Below, one piece after another: positions 61,939 to 64,000 of a stretch of 64,000 nt of DNA. The DNA lies in assembly GCA_036345935.2 (NCBI GenBank), contig JADWOT020000006.1, positions 11,258,519-11,322,518 of the forward strand, given 5' to 3'. This DNA is from Taenia hydatigena (Eukaryota; Platyhelminthes; Cestoda; Cyclophyllidea; Taeniidae). The notes under the pieces are model-generated. The model saw only the letters and a list, made by a program, of their open reading frames with translations. It did not search any database and had not been told where the DNA came from. Numbering within the stretch: the first letter of the stretch is position 1; every line of letters starts with the position of its first letter. A program made the position numbers and the translations under genes.

Positions 61939-63146
61939 TTATTTCTCTGTAGTGGACAAGCTAGTCAAGATGGGGTGGTCTTTTGGCGCATCTGTAAAAA
62001 TTACACCAATAAACAAGAGTTTATCAAATTGCCGGCTTCGAAGAATCTTACAGCAACCCTCGTTGTCAAAAACAAAGCAAAAGTTCGTCAACGGCTTGTT
62101 CAGACGAGCGATAGTCGGCTCATTATGAAACCCGAGGTACTAATAATGCAAAAATGGGGGTGATATCAACATCATTCAGAGCGTATCTGATGAAATAATT
62201 GTGAACTCACCGGTACACCAGATGTTGGATGGATAAAATCAGCCCAATAACCCAAATTTTTCAGTGATACGCATATGTCAATTGCTGATTGTATAAACTA
62301 AGTCACACGTTAATAACTTAAAGGTGCTCACTATCTCATAAACATGCTCGATGCTTCCAACTGTATGCATTCCCATTTGATGCCGAAATATGATAGTCGT
62401 CAGCCTAGCTTCTGAGAAATCCTTACTTGGGAAGAGAGTCATAAGATCCGATTTAATAAGCTGTGGGCAGGCACACACAATGCATTCAATAACGTTGGTG
62501 TCAATATCAGGAACACGAGATTGGATTTCAGTATCAAATTCCTGAAGTTGATAAGAGGGGTTGAGCATAAGTCGCAGTAAAAAGTACGTTATCAAGATTG
62601 AAAGCAAAAGTGACCTAAATTCAGGGCCGAATTAGATGCCAATTAGATGCATTGTAAGTCGTCCGCGTAGCATAAGAAAGCACCAAAAAGCATAATGAAC
62701 AAAAATATAAAAGGAACTACCAACTGCGGGTACGAAAGAATAAAATTTAGCCACAATATTCATAACAAAGCCAACTTCTAAATAGCTTCCAGCTTGGACC
62801 ATAATCGACACGTAATGATTCATCAAAGTAGGCGGCAAATTAAGAGTTGCGGGAACAAACGACATCTTGTTCTCCCTCGGTATTTCCAACAATCCCACAT
62901 GGCCCGGTAATGGACACCTAGAATTTACTGCGTTGATAGGCCCGAGTTGAGTTTCGGGCCAGCTCCTGGAAGGTGAACGTTTCCTTGAAAGGATAACTGT
63001 TTACACGTATATATTCAGTGCAAACACCTACTGAAGAACTGAGAGGATTCACGACAAGTTGTGGAAAACAGTAACTTTGATGCCCTTAAGATCCTTTCCA
63101 GGTTATTCAGACGGAATGATGACGCGCCACGAAGTACACACCTCAT
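61939..63146 (-). CDS. MMADHC: MMADHC (cblD) cobalamin trafficking protein
   Basis: Complete in five exons: 63032-63146, 62776-62996, 62332-62541, 62211-62297 and 61939-62139 (834 nt, 277 aa; human 296). Phases match at all junctions. The N-terminus MRCVLRGASSFRLNN is Arg/Ser-rich without acids, a plausible mitochondrial leader. Then come WPETQLGP and RCPLPGHVG (human WPDETMGP, RFQLPGNIG), ACPQLIKSDLMTLFP, FIQSAIDICVSLKNLGYWADF, and EGCCKIL ... FIGVIFTDAPKDHPIL. Both cysteines of the GCC motif are kept (about 240-241); the first corresponds to human Cys261, reported to bind cobalt. The protein receives cob(II)alamin from MMACHC and routes it to methionine synthase in the cytosol and methylmalonyl-CoA mutase in mitochondria. 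Introns 1 and 3 are only 35 and 34 nt. The donor of exon 2 (GAA/GTTGGC) is weak. Confidence 0.9.
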
Positions 63147-63670
63147 CCCAGAAAAACGCAAGCGAATGCGGCCTTTGCTGAAGTAAATAACCCGCTCTTC
63201 GATGGGCAACCATTCACCACAAAATGTTTAGGGAAAGACACGAATACACTAGAAGATAACACGGGTTCGTTTCATTTTAAATTTCAAACTACGATTAAAC
63301 GAAGTTATTTAACCCTTGCACCATATACTAGAGTTGAGGTGTAAATCAGAGTCAGCATTTTTCGCTGAAGTATTTTTAAATTGATTCACCGAAAACGGAA
63401 AGGAACAGATTGACTGTTCTGTAACAGTGGGGTGATGGGCTTCAGTTGGAGTCGGAAAGCGCGAAGACCAAGTCGAACAATGTCTCCAGCCTCTAGTCGG
63501 CAATTAAAACAAGCTGCATTATCTAATTATGAAAAATGGTAAACGTGTTTCCTTTGATGTTATAAAATTGTCCCGATACAATAGATAATTCCAGTTAACG
63601 CATCTTATTGCAGGTTTAAATCGTCATCAAGAGGCTTCTATTTCGAATTCCTAAAAAAGTGTTGATGATC
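63147..63670. other. Upstream of MMADHC
   Basis: The frame upstream of the MMADHC ATG is open to about 63209 without another ATG. No other exon recognised. Confidence 0.35.
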
Positions 63671-63674
63671 ATTG

Positions 63675-63837
63675 CAGCGTCCCGAGGCTCCCTCAAAGGC
63701 AGAAGAAGGCAGAATACTAGGGTAGAATCTATACATACGACGGGCAGAGGGGGATGAGCTACTGGAATGGCTCGGAGGCCAGCCTAAACAGCCGTGGCAA
63801 TAAGGCCACCTCTGTGACCCTGACCGAAACCGGTAGT
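63675..63837 (-). mobile_element. Truncated LTR of second TRIM copy
   Basis: Begins TGCAGCGTCCCGAGG close to 63675 and runs to CCGAAACCGGTAG, missing the last ~25 bp of the LTR. Confidence 0.75.
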
Positions 63838-64000
63838 TGTAGCGGTGCGAAATAAGCGCATATGCTACGGATGGGAGTACCTCTGACGTCTTATGGCAAA
63901 AAGGCTAAGAACGACGTCCGCCTCCGGCATCTATCCACCTCCGTGTTCTACAAGAAAGCTATTAACAACTGAAGCGACAATAGCTATGGACCACCTGGAA
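63838..64000 (+). mobile_element. TRIM interior segment (continues beyond window)
   Basis: Matches the interior of the full TRIM from about 47993 to 48130 (GCGGTGCGAAA...AAGCGC, GTGTTCTACAAGAAAGCTAT, ATGGACCACCTGGAA), with an extra ~30 bp near 63875-63905. It is in plus orientation while the adjoining LTR is in minus orientation, so this copy is rearranged. Confidence 0.75.

Noticed and set aside
62285..62307. A 22-nt intron in MMADHC
   Set aside because: An alternative pair of sites gives a 34-nt intron and restores FIQSAIDIC, which matches the family better.
1..64000. tRNA, rRNA, CRISPR arrays, bacterial operons
   Set aside because: None recognised; gene structure is clearly eukaryotic.

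Overview
This is eukaryotic nuclear DNA with split genes. The best fit is a parasitic flatworm, probably a tapeworm (cestode) and perhaps a taeniid. The reasons are: divergent but recognisable animal genes (NIPA, Nova, BCL9, CECR2, TOGARAM, MMADHC, TMEM86); some introns of only 34-35 nt; two apparent GC-AG introns; and a high-copy family of ~185-bp LTRs with one full TRIM (terminal-repeat retrotransposon in miniature), a class reported in taeniid tapeworms. The organism is an inference from these features, not a database result.

Layout. 1-4463: gene-poor, one copy of an exon-like repeat and a possible decayed Ty3/gypsy fragment. 4464-13902 (-): complete NIPA2-like magnesium transporter in 5 exons. 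13903-18528: LTR remnants and non-coding DNA. 18529-21540 (-): Nova-type KH splicing regulator, ending in frame without a third KH domain. 24745-26061 (-): divergent single-exon 7TM receptor. 26863-36333 (-): seven phase-consistent exons of a BCL9/Legless homologue (HD1, HD2, HD3). 39841-43536 (-): a CECR2-like DDT/WHIM module that can be spliced in frame onto the BCL9-like exons, so either a neighbouring gene or a fusion. 43537-49399: transposon-rich block with the TRIM (47741-48659), solo LTRs with target-site duplications, and exon-like repeats. 49400-57842 (+): TOGARAM/Crescerin-like TOG protein. 59483-59780 (-): last exon of a TMEM86/YhhN-type protein. 61939-63146 (-): complete MMADHC (cblD) homologue in 5 exons. 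63675-64000: a second, rearranged TRIM copy running off the window.

Function. The genes do not form one pathway. Two chromatin/Wnt-type nuclear regulators (CECR2-like, BCL9-like) are adjacent on one strand; the others are a neuronal-type splicing factor, a ciliary microtubule regulator, a magnesium transporter, a receptor, a cobalamin trafficking chaperone and a putative lysoplasmalogenase. Exon boundaries were found by eye from splice signals and reading phase. They are internally consistent (CDS lengths divisible by three for NIPA, Nova, BCL9 module and MMADHC), but no transcript data were available.
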